A program made the position numbers and the translations under genes. DNA of 49,009 nt from Syntrophaceae bacterium (GTDB taxonomy: Bacteria; Desulfobacterota; Syntrophia; Syntrophales; Smithellaceae): contig JANXZU010000050.1 in assembly GCA_025355345.1 (NCBI GenBank), positions 1-49,009 on the forward strand, read 5' to 3'. The notes beneath the pieces are model-generated. The model worked only from the letters and a program-made list of their open reading frames with translations, ran no database searches and was not told the origin of the DNA. Within the stretch, counting starts at the first letter, position 1. Each line of letters starts with the position of its first letter. Below, in pieces: positions 8,557 through 17,772 of the stretch.

Positions 8557-10389
8557 TCATTCCTGATAAAGTTTTTCTATCTGTTCTTTATATGCTTCCT
8601 GCACCCTTGCGCGCTTTAGTTTCATGGTTTGAGTAAGCAAACCGTTTTCCAGTGTAAAATCTTCAGCGGTAAAAATAAATTTCTGTGGTATTTCATACCC
8701 ACCATAAGATTTTCTCAGACGTTTAGTAATGGCTTCAATTAAATATTCCTGGATGTTTTTATTCTGGACAATTTCTTCAGGAGTCCCTTTTGCCCACATG
8801 GCAATCTTCTCATCCCTTTTGATTGTCTCCAGATTCGGCACAATCACGGCAATGTTGTGGGCTTTATTGTCTCCCCAGACGAAGGCATTGGCAATATTAT
8901 GAACAAGCTTGATATCGGTTTCAATCGATTCAGGGTGCACATATTTCCCATTAGAAAGTTTATACTCATCCTTGAATCTGCCGGTAATGAAAAGAAATCC
9001 TTCGGCATCCAGGCGGCCCCGATCGCCCGTGTGGATTCCCGGAAAACCTTTCCAGGTATCCTTTGTCATGATCTGTGCCGTTTGCTCCGGTTTATTATGA
9101 TAACCCATCATTACGTGAGCACCATAGGCTAGAATCTCTCCGTCATCGCTATCCGGGCCTACCTGAGATTTGTCGATTACTACATGCATATCATCAATAG
9201 CCTTACCAACGGAACCGTATTTGTTACCATAAAGTGGAGAGTTCATGGTAATTGCAGGTGCTGTTTCTGTAAGACCATAGGCATCATAAGTAGGGATGCC
9301 AATATCGGCAAAAAACATTGCTATTTGGGGATTCATCACAGCACTGGCTGTAAATACCCCAGTAACCTTACCACCAAATTTGGCGCGAATTTTGGAAAAC
9401 ACAATCTTATCCAAAATCTTCAGCAAAAACGATTTTGTGTTCTTGTTTCTGCATTTGGTTGCCTCCGCGACAGCCAGATTGAAAAGCAGCTTCGTTGCTC
9501 CACCCTTTTCAGCCATCGCCATCTGGATACCGTCGTAAATTTTATTAAAAATCTTTGGCACTGCAATCAGAAAGGACGGCTGCACAAGTTGGAGATCTTC
9601 GGCCAGCTTATCGACAGATTCCATCAGCCCAATCGCTCCGCCGAATTGCAGAAAATTGTGCAGTTCTGCACTTAACCCGTAACTGTGTGCCCATGGTAAA
9701 ATTGCCAGAGAAATGGCATTCTCATCTAATGTGGGGAATATTTTGCGTCCGGTTCGTGAACAAGCCGTTAAACTGCCGTGAGAAAGAAGCACACCCTTGG
9801 GATCTCCTGTAGTACCTGATGTATAGATTAATTCGGCCGCGTCATACCAGTTAGGTTTTTCCGATTTGTGCGGATTTTTTTTACCAATCTCTTCAATTGC
9901 CTGAAGATAATTTTCCCCGCCACCATAAATAACATAAATATCCTTCAGCGTTTCAATGTCATTTTTAAAGATTTTTACTTTTTCCAGTATGGCATCATCC
10001 TTGACAAAAAGAAATTTTATGGCGCTGTCTTTGATTATATATTGCCATGTCCGCTGAAGCTCCTTTTCATACATCGGAACAAACACCGCGCCCAAGCCAT
10101 GGGCGGCATTCTCCAAGATAAACCACTCTACCGAATTGCCGACAATGACCCCTAGCGCATCCCCTTTACCCAAGCCAAGTTTATGCAAACCGGCTCTGGT
10201 GTTGTTAATTCTTTCAGCAAGTTTTCTATATGTTATCCATTCAATTTGTTTTGTTTGCGGATTTTTTGTTCCGATAGCGTTACGATCCGGCCAGCTGACG
10301 ACGCTGTCTTCAAACAAATCAACAAGATTGCGTGGGTGCTTATAATATTTATCCAGATTAATGATTTGCTCTTCAGTATATTTGATCAT
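8557..10389 (-). CDS. long-chain acyl-CoA synthetase (AMP-forming)
   Basis: This protein of about 610 residues belongs to the ANL superfamily and activates a fatty acid to acyl-CoA through an acyl-adenylate. The P-loop-like AMP-binding motif IYTSGTTGDPKG lies at about 190-200, YGLTETAP forms the A5 motif, and GDRGRLDAEGFLFITGR the A7-A8 hinge. The length and the KDEYKLSNGKYVHPE segment match FACS/long-chain enzymes rather than acetyl-CoA synthetase. Two ATGs lie close together. GGGAG abuts the first (10398) with no spacer but sits 9 nt before the second (10389), so I prefer 10389. A membrane-associated role in fatty-acid uptake, linked to the neighbouring beta-oxidation genes, is likely. Confidence 0.92.
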   Translation of the reverse strand: MIKYTEEQIINLDKYYKHPRNLVDLFEDSVVSWPDRNAIGTKNPQTKQIEWITYRKLAERINNTRAGLHKLGLGKGDALGVIVGNSVEWFILENAAHGLGAVFVPMYEKELQRTWQYIIKDSAIKFLFVKDDAILEKVKIFKNDIETLKDIYVIYGGGENYLQAIEEIGKKNPHKSEKPNWYDAAELIYTSGTTGDPKGVLLSHGSLTACSRTGRKIFPTLDENAISLAILPWAHSYGLSAELHNFLQFGGAIGLMESVDKLAEDLQLVQPSFLIAVPKIFNKIYDGIQMAMAEKGGATKLLFNLAVAEATKCRNKNTKSFLLKILDKIVFSKIRAKFGGKVTGVFTASAVMNPQIAMFFADIGIPTYDAYGLTETAPAITMNSPLYGNKYGSVGKAIDDMHVVIDKSQVGPDSDDGEILAYGAHVMMGYHNKPEQTAQIMTKDTWKGFPGIHTGDRGRLDAEGFLFITGRFKDEYKLSNGKYVHPESIETDIKLVHNIANAFVWGDNKAHNIAVIVPNLETIKRDEKIAMWAKGTPEEIVQNKNIQEYLIEAITKRLRKSYGGYEIPQKFIFTAEDFTLENGLLTQTMKLKRARVQEAYKEQIEKLYQE

Positions 10390-10590
10390 CTTTATCATCT
10401 CCCGTTTAACTGATTAATTTAGTAAGATGGTTATTTTGCCAAAACAATTTCACTGACCTTCCGAATCATTTTGTTATCTCCCACACAAGGCCAATAGTTC
10501 CGTCTTGCTTCCTGCTGCATCAGAAGAATAGCCTATCTAATCCAGCATGTCCATAATAAAATAAATGGATGACATTGTGATATTATTTTA

Positions 10591-11790
10591 TCAAGAGATT
10601 TTGCTTTGCCCCAGATCTTTACCAAATATCCAAAAATATATTGTCCCGATAAGTCCACAGGCAAATGCCGTCAGAAAATTAACTTCTGGGGATATCTGCC
10701 AAAGAAATGCTCCACCTATTGCGCCAATGGATACAATGACATCGCGAATTAGATAATACAATCCAAACATTCCTGCTTTTTTGTCTTCCGGCGACAAATC
10801 CATAATCAGAGCCTTACGGGTCGGCTCGCCAAATTCCTTCAACCCCCGGATAACAAAGGCTACAACCATCATCCAGAAAGAATAAGAAAATAACATCACC
10901 AGAGGGAAAATTGTAAAGTTAAAAAATGTAATGACGACGAAAGGCTTCTTCGTGGAACGGTCGGCGAGATAGGCCACAGGTATATAGACCAAAACTGCAG
11001 CAATCATTTCAATGGCGGTAAGCAGCCCGAACTGGGTTGCTGTAATTCCCTGATTTTTAATGCACCAGACCACGACAAAGGCATAAGGAATCTGCTCGGC
11101 AAAACGAATCAAGATGTCAGACACTAGCAAGTTCTTTAGCGCCGGACTCATAAAATGCCAGAGACGCGAAGGCCTTTTTTCCGCTTTACCCCGAACGCCA
11201 TCAGCCTCAATCATAACCTGCTGAAGGATAAGTGAAAGTATTCCCAAAAAAAATGCTCCCACAAAAGCAAGCCTTACACCTGTTTTATCTCCGTAAATCC
11301 CGATGAGAACTCCACCAATTATCGGCCCCAGTGCCATCGGTAGCCGCCGAACAAGCGAATGCATCGTGACACCCATGGTGCGTTTCTCCTGTGGCAGAAC
11401 ACGGGAAACAAGACTCATGGTTGCCGGAAGCGATATGGCTGACCACGAAAGGAAAAAAATTGCGCCGACAAGCACCGCCTGCCAGTAGGGGAAAATAATG
11501 ACGATGGCGTAACCAAATAAGGCAATCATATTGAAAATCAGAAGCGCTTTTTTGTAACCAAGGCGATCACTTAAATATCCGCCGGGGAAGGAATAGAGAG
11601 CCGAAAGAAGATTGGTCATGCCGCCCAGCAAGCCGATCGTTAGCGCGCCACCGCCCAGAGCCATAAGATAAATCGGCAAAAACCGCTCAGCCATCTTCTC
11701 ACCGAGGCCAACCAGAACAACCATCGCGAGCAGGGCCACCATGCTTTTTTTCAGACCGAAAAATTCAGATATTTTTTTCCACCGGAGCAT
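10591..11790 (-). CDS. MFS transporter
   Basis: This 399-residue major facilitator superfamily permease has about twelve hydrophobic segments and the typical loop GGYLSDRLGYKKALL between helices 2 and 3; the substrate is unknown. It is the last gene of a four-gene minus-strand operon. Its ATG lies 7 nt past the stop of the divergent acyl-CoA dehydrogenase gene, and its ribosome binding site (AGGTGAGA) overlaps that stop. Conserved placement with a MoxR/VWA pair and a dehydrogenase would suggest transport of an organic acid or its product, but that is inference. Confidence 0.9.
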   Translation of the reverse strand: MLRWKKISEFFGLKKSMVALLAMVVLVGLGEKMAERFLPIYLMALGGGALTIGLLGGMTNLLSALYSFPGGYLSDRLGYKKALLIFNMIALFGYAIVIIFPYWQAVLVGAIFFLSWSAISLPATMSLVSRVLPQEKRTMGVTMHSLVRRLPMALGPIIGGVLIGIYGDKTGVRLAFVGAFFLGILSLILQQVMIEADGVRGKAEKRPSRLWHFMSPALKNLLVSDILIRFAEQIPYAFVVVWCIKNQGITATQFGLLTAIEMIAAVLVYIPVAYLADRSTKKPFVVITFFNFTIFPLVMLFSYSFWMMVVAFVIRGLKEFGEPTRKALIMDLSPEDKKAGMFGLYYLIRDVIVSIGAIGGAFLWQISPEVNFLTAFACGLIGTIYFWIFGKDLGQSKIS

Positions 11791-11797
11791 TACTATC

Positions 11798-12919
11798 TCA
11801 CCTTTTATCTTTCAACAATTCATGTTCCCTTTTTGCCTGTCTCAGTTGCGTAATCTTTTTTTTGAGCGCCATCATGGCCGCCAGATCAGATCGAAGATAA
11901 TTATACCGCGTATCAATTTGTAAATTCCACTTCGAAATAATTGCGTCCATGTTTGTTTGAAATTCAGTGGTTAAATACATAAAATTTATCGCCGGTAAAA
12001 CAGAGTAAACCTCGCCCCGATCCAGACTCTGGGCTGCCAAGCAAGTAATTGTACGGATGGCTTGTAAATCGGCATCCTGCGTACCAAGCTTATGTTGCAG
12101 CAATTCAGTATTTACGATGTTATTTTTACCGGCAGCGCCGATAAGCAAATAGAGCTGCGCTGCCATTACTCCTGCCGCCGCTCCCATCATGACGATGTCC
12201 TCGAGTTCTCCAAAGGCAATGACCATCTCCCGATATGCTGTGCCTTCTTTTCCCAAAATTGCCGTATCCGGCAGACGGCAGTTGTTCAGCACTATGCTGC
12301 CGTGAGGTGATGGTTTTAAAAAATTAAGATTCATTGGGGGGCCAACTTTCAATCCTGCTAAATGACGGAAAATAAGAAAGGCGGTAAAACGCCTTTGCTC
12401 TGCCTCCTCCGTCACAGCAATTACAATAAATAGTTCTGCTATTTTACCATTTGTCAGATAAGTTTTCTCACCTTTGAGAACGTAAAATGAGTTATCCTTT
12501 AATGCGGCTGTTGTAATATATTTTGGATGTGCACCTCGCTGCGGTTCCGAAACAGCAAATGATGCCGTAATTTTTCCCAGAGCCATCTGCGGCAAAAATT
12601 GATGCTTTTGCTCTTCCGAACCGAATCCTGCGATAAGAAATCGGGCGACAATCTGCTGATAGAGCCAGGAAGTTACAATCCCCATGTTATAACCATTTTT
12701 AACCAGAGCTTCGGCAACCTCAGTCAGGTTAAGATAACCGCCGCCACTGCCTCCATAGAGCTCATCAATGCCTATTTTAAACAACCCGGCTTGAGCCATT
12801 TTCTCCCAGAGGTCATGTGGGAAATCTTCCTTGGTGGATAAATCATAGCGGGGAGCAATATGCTCTGTGGCAAAGCGTGAGACCTTTTCTATAATTTGTC
12901 CTGATGGAGTTTTTGTCAT
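11798..12919 (-). CDS. divergent acyl-CoA dehydrogenase-like protein
   Basis: This 373-residue protein has the acyl-CoA dehydrogenase fold. The FAD/substrate signature is altered: FAVSEPQRGAHP at 121-132, where canonical enzymes have TEAGAGSD. GEKTYLTNG follows as expected. The C-terminal third lacks the YEGT/S motif that carries the catalytic Glu, and instead ends in a charged helix rich in Lys, Arg and Gln. It may use another base or may not oxidise an ordinary acyl-CoA. The start codon overlaps the VWA gene's stop (TAATG at 12919), which points to translational coupling with the MoxR/VWA pair upstream. Confidence 0.82.
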   Translation of the reverse strand: MTKTPSGQIIEKVSRFATEHIAPRYDLSTKEDFPHDLWEKMAQAGLFKIGIDELYGGSGGGYLNLTEVAEALVKNGYNMGIVTSWLYQQIVARFLIAGFGSEEQKHQFLPQMALGKITASFAVSEPQRGAHPKYITTAALKDNSFYVLKGEKTYLTNGKIAELFIVIAVTEEAEQRRFTAFLIFRHLAGLKVGPPMNLNFLKPSPHGSIVLNNCRLPDTAILGKEGTAYREMVIAFGELEDIVMMGAAAGVMAAQLYLLIGAAGKNNIVNTELLQHKLGTQDADLQAIRTITCLAAQSLDRGEVYSVLPAINFMYLTTEFQTNMDAIISKWNLQIDTRYNYLRSDLAAMMALKKKITQLRQAKREHELLKDKR

Positions 12920-14304
12920 TAAAGAACCAGTTCCTCGATAAAAGCAATCAATTGGTTAACATTACTGCACTGCCGTACCTCATGGCAGTGATGAATATAT
13001 GTTTTGATTTCACTGTCGCCAGTACCCCAGATTTGTTCCTGCTCCGGATTAAGCCAGATAACCCGGCGACACCTGTCTCTCATCTGTCCGAGAATGGCAT
13101 CTTCCGGATGCATATAGTTGGAACGCGCGTCACCAACAATGATCAGAGTTGTCTTCTTTGTCAGCAGATCCATATAGTCCCGCTGAAAATGACGCAATGT
13201 GACTCCATAATCCGTCTGCGCATTATAATTAACATCCGCCTCTTCCAACACATACCTGATGGCCTCGTTAATGTCTTTTTGTTCAAAAACGGTAGTAACG
13301 TCCGTCAGTTCATCAATGAACACAAAACTATTGACCTTGTCAAAACACTCCTGCAGGGAATAGAGCAGATTCAGCATGAAACGTGCTGCTGCCCATACTG
13401 ATCCTGATACATCGCAAAGAGTAACTATTTTGCTGCGCCGCAGTGATTTGTGCCGGTATTTAATTTCAACAGGAACACCACCGTAACGTGCAGCCGACCG
13501 AATGGTTTTTTTCACATCCAGATTTCCCCGGTGCTTGACGGCAAAACGCCGGCTCACGTTATTCTTCAGCTTGCGCACAAGCTTGTCGATAGCTTCTCTC
13601 ATCTCCTCCAGTTCCTGTTGGGTAAATGAAGAAAACGGTCTTTCACCAAGTTCTTGCAAACGTTGTTCGTAAGTTTTAATTTTTTTTGTATTTTTATCGC
13701 CGGGACGCGGCTCATAAAGCAGAATTGAACGGGCGGCATTTAACCTTTCCGTAAAGTGTAAATCAAGTTCATTACGCGCGGTGCTGCTTATGTCCAGTGA
13801 CTGATCCTGCAGTAATTGTGCAATTGCAGCAGCAGATGACGAAATCTGCAGCAGCATATTAAAGCGTTCTGCCAGCGGGCCGAGATTGAATCGCGTTGCT
13901 TGAACATCGAAATCAGATGCTGTCTGGATGCGCCGCATCTCCTTTAAAAAATCCAGAGGATTGCCGGCAAGAAAATTGACAACGGTATCAAACATATGGT
14001 TGTCATGTTCTTTTTTCTTGAGAATCTCTGTTAGATGCCTGATTTGGGAAGCAAGTGCAGTTGATTGTGCAACGTCTGCCGGATCGACTCTCATTTCATG
14101 AAAAAACAGGTGATAGAGACGGTCGAAGTGACTAACCTCCCGCATGCTCTTGGCGAAGTTAGCTCTCAAGGTCGCCCGGAACTCAAGTTCGTTTGTGACT
14201 TCGATCAACCGCAACTGGTTCAAGCAATCCAGAATTTCCGCAGTTGAGATCCGTAGACCTGCTGCCCGACAACACGAAACAAATTGTTGGATTAGTTTAA
14301 CCAT
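12919..14304 (-). CDS. VWA domain-containing CoxE-like protein
   Basis: This 461-residue cytoplasmic protein has a C-terminal von Willebrand A domain. The metal-ion-dependent adhesion site DVSGS is at 298-302. The N-terminal 250 residues are helical and charged, as in CoxE-type proteins (DUF58/VWA-CoxE). Such proteins work with MoxR AAA+ ATPases to remodel or mature metalloenzymes, for example CoxD/CoxE for CO dehydrogenase. The gene overlaps its neighbours on both sides by one nucleotide (TAATG at 14304 and 12919), so co-translation is very likely. The client is not known; the downstream acyl-CoA dehydrogenase-like protein is the obvious candidate from context. Confidence 0.9.
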   Translation of the reverse strand: MVKLIQQFVSCCRAAGLRISTAEILDCLNQLRLIEVTNELEFRATLRANFAKSMREVSHFDRLYHLFFHEMRVDPADVAQSTALASQIRHLTEILKKKEHDNHMFDTVVNFLAGNPLDFLKEMRRIQTASDFDVQATRFNLGPLAERFNMLLQISSSAAAIAQLLQDQSLDISSTARNELDLHFTERLNAARSILLYEPRPGDKNTKKIKTYEQRLQELGERPFSSFTQQELEEMREAIDKLVRKLKNNVSRRFAVKHRGNLDVKKTIRSAARYGGVPVEIKYRHKSLRRSKIVTLCDVSGSVWAAARFMLNLLYSLQECFDKVNSFVFIDELTDVTTVFEQKDINEAIRYVLEEADVNYNAQTDYGVTLRHFQRDYMDLLTKKTTLIIVGDARSNYMHPEDAILGQMRDRCRRVIWLNPEQEQIWGTGDSEIKTYIHHCHEVRQCSNVNQLIAFIEELVL

Positions 14305-15209
14305 TAAATTATTTTACTGATATTTTTTCGTACCTTTTCCATATCGATCTGATATTTACAAATAACATTGAGGGTCTCTGAAATTACCTCCGGCGACAGT
14401 TCACTTATCTGCAAAGCCAGAATAGATTGAGCCCAATCCAGAGTCTCCGAGATGCTGGGGCTCTTCTTCAAGTCTAAAAGTCGAATCCGGCGAATGGCAT
14501 CAACCAGATCTGCCGCTAATTTTTCCTCAATGCCCGGTATTTTCAGCCGTACAATCTGAAGTTCCGTTTCACGTTGCGGATAATCGATATAAAGGTGAAC
14601 ACAGCGCCGCTTCAGCGCGTCGCTCATATCGCGATAGTTGTTGGAAGTAAGCAGTACAAAAGGAATACTGATTGCTTTGCGTGTACCCAATTCCGGAATG
14701 GTAACTTGAAAATCGCTAAGTAACTCCAGTAAAAAGGCCTCAAATTCAGGATCGGACTTGTCCACTTCATCCAGAAGTAAAACAACCGGCTTTGCGGAAC
14801 TAATCGCCTGAAGAAGCGGACGAGCTTGGATAAACCGATCGGAAAAGAAGGCATCTTCCTGAGCGGCAATTCGATCAACCGCCTCAGCAAGAGTAGCCGT
14901 GTGGGAAATTATATCGTTAATTCTATCCTTCACCATCTGCGTATAGAGAAGTTGCTTGGCATACTCCCATTCATAAAGGGCTTTGGCCTCATCCAGGCCT
15001 TCGTAACATTGCAGACGGATTAACTCACGATCCATGCTCCTGGCTATGGCTTTGGCCAATTCCGTTTTGCCGACACCGGCCGGCCCTTCGACCAGAACAG
15101 GCTTTTGTGTTGCTGCCGCCAGAAATACTACAGTGGCTATCTCTTTGGAGGGAATGTAACCGGCCATCTCCAACCGGTCTTGAACATCATTCACACTTTT
15201 AAAATCCAT
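14304..15209 (-). CDS. MoxR-type AAA+ ATPase
   Basis: This 301-residue AAA+ ATPase belongs to the MoxR family. The Walker A motif GPAGVGKT is at 42-49, Walker B LLLDEVD at about 144-150, and sensor-1 LLTSNNYRDMSDALKRR follows. MoxR proteins act as chaperones with a VWA partner to activate enzyme complexes; here the partner gene follows directly with a one-base overlap (TAATG). AAAGG precedes the ATG, and a plausible promoter lies at 15236-15263. It is the first gene of the MoxR-VWA-dehydrogenase-MFS operon. Confidence 0.92.
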   Translation of the reverse strand: MDFKSVNDVQDRLEMAGYIPSKEIATVVFLAAATQKPVLVEGPAGVGKTELAKAIARSMDRELIRLQCYEGLDEAKALYEWEYAKQLLYTQMVKDRINDIISHTATLAEAVDRIAAQEDAFFSDRFIQARPLLQAISSAKPVVLLLDEVDKSDPEFEAFLLELLSDFQVTIPELGTRKAISIPFVLLTSNNYRDMSDALKRRCVHLYIDYPQRETELQIVRLKIPGIEEKLAADLVDAIRRIRLLDLKKSPSISETLDWAQSILALQISELSPEVISETLNVICKYQIDMEKVRKNISKII

Positions 15210-15235
15210 AGTTTAAATACCTTTCTAGAATAATC

Positions 15236-15263
15236 CTTATAACACTCAGGCAAAGATGGTCAA
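15236..15263 (-). promoter_or_regulatory. putative promoter of the moxR operon
   Basis: On the minus strand TTGACC (15263-15258) and TATAAG (15241-15236) are separated by 16 nt, about 27 nt upstream of the moxR-type start codon. Confidence 0.5.
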
Positions 15264-15554
15264 GTGGAATCAGGGTGATGAAAGCCAAAAGATGACCTGC
15301 TTGCAAAGTATTATGCAATATTGTATTTTGTGACATAATTTATGGGTTAAATTTCGGCGTCTGAAATGTTAACGTAAGGGTTGATTCCGAGGGGAGTATT
15401 CTTCTTGCTGAATAAATCATCGAAGAAGTGATCTATCGATTAGCGCACCGTGTCATCATTTGAATAGATTAATTAGAGAAGTCGCACAAATGATACGTCC
15501 TTTTTTCTCCATTCCCTTGGTAACATTTTATTTGAGACAATTCGCACTCAGAGT
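15264..15554. other. intergenic region without a recognised gene
   Basis: The 345-nt gap between the moxR-type gene and the acetyl-CoA hydrolase gene contains only the putative promoter next to moxR. I see no convincing coding frame, tRNA or strong terminator in the remainder. Confidence 0.5.
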
Positions 15555-17423
15555 TTATTGTTCTTCATCACTGAAATCTATCTCAAGCTCATATACACCT
15601 TTTTCCATTTGAGTTTTAAGTAAGTAGCCGGACTTGGAAAATACCTGCAACATGGTTTTGTTCTGAGCCATAACATCCGCGGTAAAGCCACGGATGGATT
15701 TTTCCCGTGCAATACTTATCAAATAACGCAGAAGGAATGTGCCGATCCCTCTGTTCTGCCAATTCCGATGAGTTGTAAAGGCGACCTCAGCAAAACCGGT
15801 GTCAGGGTTATTTGTATATCGCCCGACTCCAATAATTTTTTCCCGACTTTCTGGCTCTTCTTTGCCGATAACCGCAGCAATAGCTATCCTGTTATTATAA
15901 TCAATTGCCGCCAAAGGCATAACCACCTTGTGGGGGAAAGACTTGAGGTTGTTGAAAAAACGAGTGAAGACATCCTGTTCCGGGAGCTCATAAACTAAAT
16001 CCTGAATTGCCCGCTCATCTGTGGCCTTCACCGGACGGAAAAATATTGACATTCCTTTATTATCTGTCCAGTAAGTTTCATATTCTTTGGGGTAGAGCAC
16101 CACCGGCAGCGTTTGATCCTGATAAATATAACCTTGCGTTTTTGCCGCATCCAGAAGCTCCGCGCGGAAGTCGGGATGCGCTATATTAATCAACATCATC
16201 GCACGATCACGTATTGATTTTCCGTGTACATAGGCAACTCCATATTCTGTGACCACATAATGAATGTCCCCCCGCGTTACGACAACGCCACTGCCCGGCG
16301 AAAGATAAGGAACAATTCTGGAAATCTTTCCGTCATCCGTCGTAGAAGGCAGTACAATGATTGACTTGCCGCGTTTGGACATGGCTGACCCGCGCACAAA
16401 ATCAACCTGGCCACCGATGCCGCTGTAAAATTCAAAGCCTAAAGAATCGGAGCAGACTTGTCCGGTCAGATCCACAGTTAGCGCGGAATTGATGGAAACC
16501 ATTTTGTCGTTTTGAGCAATGATATAAGGATCATTGACATATTTGCAGGGACGAAATTCGAACAGAGGATTGTCATGCACATAGTCATACAATTTCTTTG
16601 TGCCCATACAGAAGGACGCAACTATCTTTCCACGATGGAGAGATTTCTTTTTGCAGTTGACAATACCGGCCTCAATAAGATCAATTAAACCGTCGGTAAA
16701 TGTTTCCGTGTGAATCCCCAGATCCTTTTTATTCATAAGATAGGGGAATACTGAGTTGGGTATTTTGCCCACACCTGTCTGTAGGGTGGATTCATTCTCA
16801 ATCAGATCGGAGATAAACTGTCCAATGGCTTTGGCAATATTATCCGGCGATTTCTGCACAAACTCCGGAAGAGGGACGTTGTTTTCCACAAAGGCATCGA
16901 TCTCACTCACATGCAGAAAGCTGTCGCCAAGCGTTCTGGGCATATTGGGATTGACTTCCGCCACTACATATCGCGCCATATCTGCCGCCGTTTTGGTGAT
17001 GTCCACAGAAATTCCCAGACTGACGTAACCATTATTGTCGGGGGGCGATACTGTAATCAGGGCGACATCAATGGGCATACTGCCCCTTTCCATGAGCAAA
17101 GGAATTTCCGAAAGGAAGATGGGTGTATAGTCCGCCCGGCCTTCCTTAATGGCCGCACGCATGTTCAAACCGATAAACAGAGCGTTGTGGCGAAAGTATT
17201 GATCATACTTCTTATCGATACAGGAGGAGAGACCGATATCCAGAAAATGAATGATCTCAACGTCCGCAAGATTCTTTCTCACATCGATAAGTGTTTTGAC
17301 AAGAAGCTGTGGCACTCCGCAGGCTGATCCGATAAAAATACGCGCCCCGCGCCGTATCTTCGACAAAGCGCTTTGTGCGTCAGTCAACTTTTCTTTATAA
17401 GTCCTTGGCCAATTCAGTATCAT
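15555..17423 (-). CDS. acetyl-CoA hydrolase/transferase fused to a GNAT acetyltransferase
   Basis: This is a 622-residue two-domain enzyme. Residues 1 to about 440 match the acetyl-CoA hydrolase/4-hydroxybutyrate CoA-transferase family (class I CoA-transferase fold), with GFEFYSGIGGQVDFVRG in the C-terminal lobe. Residues from about 460 to the end form a GNAT N-acetyltransferase domain with the acetyl-CoA-binding segment QNRGIGT. The first domain should move CoA between acyl groups, or hydrolyse acyl-CoA; the second could acetylate a protein or small molecule from the same acyl-CoA pool. AGGAGGT lies 13 nt upstream of ATG, a rather long spacing, with no better in-frame start. It is apparently monocistronic. 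Confidence 0.9.
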   Translation of the reverse strand: MILNWPRTYKEKLTDAQSALSKIRRGARIFIGSACGVPQLLVKTLIDVRKNLADVEIIHFLDIGLSSCIDKKYDQYFRHNALFIGLNMRAAIKEGRADYTPIFLSEIPLLMERGSMPIDVALITVSPPDNNGYVSLGISVDITKTAADMARYVVAEVNPNMPRTLGDSFLHVSEIDAFVENNVPLPEFVQKSPDNIAKAIGQFISDLIENESTLQTGVGKIPNSVFPYLMNKKDLGIHTETFTDGLIDLIEAGIVNCKKKSLHRGKIVASFCMGTKKLYDYVHDNPLFEFRPCKYVNDPYIIAQNDKMVSINSALTVDLTGQVCSDSLGFEFYSGIGGQVDFVRGSAMSKRGKSIIVLPSTTDDGKISRIVPYLSPGSGVVVTRGDIHYVVTEYGVAYVHGKSIRDRAMMLINIAHPDFRAELLDAAKTQGYIYQDQTLPVVLYPKEYETYWTDNKGMSIFFRPVKATDERAIQDLVYELPEQDVFTRFFNNLKSFPHKVVMPLAAIDYNNRIAIAAVIGKEEPESREKIIGVGRYTNNPDTGFAEVAFTTHRNWQNRGIGTFLLRYLISIAREKSIRGFTADVMAQNKTMLQVFSKSGYLLKTQMEKGVYELEIDFSDEEQ

Positions 17424-17472
17424 ATCTTCAAAATGTACCTCCTTTTCAGGTCAGGTAAAAAAGTTTATACCT

Positions 17473-17500
17473 ACTATAGAGGTTAAATCAATGAGGTAAA
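17473..17500 (-). promoter_or_regulatory. putative promoter of the acetyl-CoA hydrolase-GNAT gene
   Basis: On the minus strand TTTACC (17500-17495) and TATAGT (17478-17473) have a 16-nt spacer, about 50 nt upstream of the start codon. Confidence 0.4.
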
Positions 17501-17665
17501 AGTTTTTCATATATCTACTCAACATAATACGCAATCAATTATATCCAGAGAGTCAATAATATTAAAATATTATTTCGTTTTTATGTCCCTTGGATGTTTT
17601 ATACCATTTCTAAATCAAATATGAAGCCTAAAATCATCTGCCTAAAATCTAAAATTTTGTTTTAA

Positions 17666-17694
17666 TTGACTCTTCACTCAACCCATGTTATTTT
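17666..17694 (+). promoter_or_regulatory. putative promoter of the GAF-protein gene
   Basis: TTGACT (17666-17671) and TATTTT (17689-17694) are separated by 17 nt, about 78 nt before the start codon. It lies in the 349-nt divergent gap 17424-17772, in which I see no further gene. Confidence 0.45.
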
Positions 17695-17772
17695 GCGCCA
17701 CGAATTATAGTATGTTTTAGTAAATATTTGCAATTATTCAGGAAGACATATTTTTTAAAAAGGAACCAATAA

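Noticed and set aside
9184..9675. Forward 163-residue frame inside the acyl-CoA synthetase gene
   Set aside because: It lies antisense to a clearly coding gene, has no family resemblance and no ribosome binding site.
12904..13401. Forward 165-residue frame opposite the VWA gene
   Set aside because: Antisense shadow of a well-supported gene; no recognisable domain.
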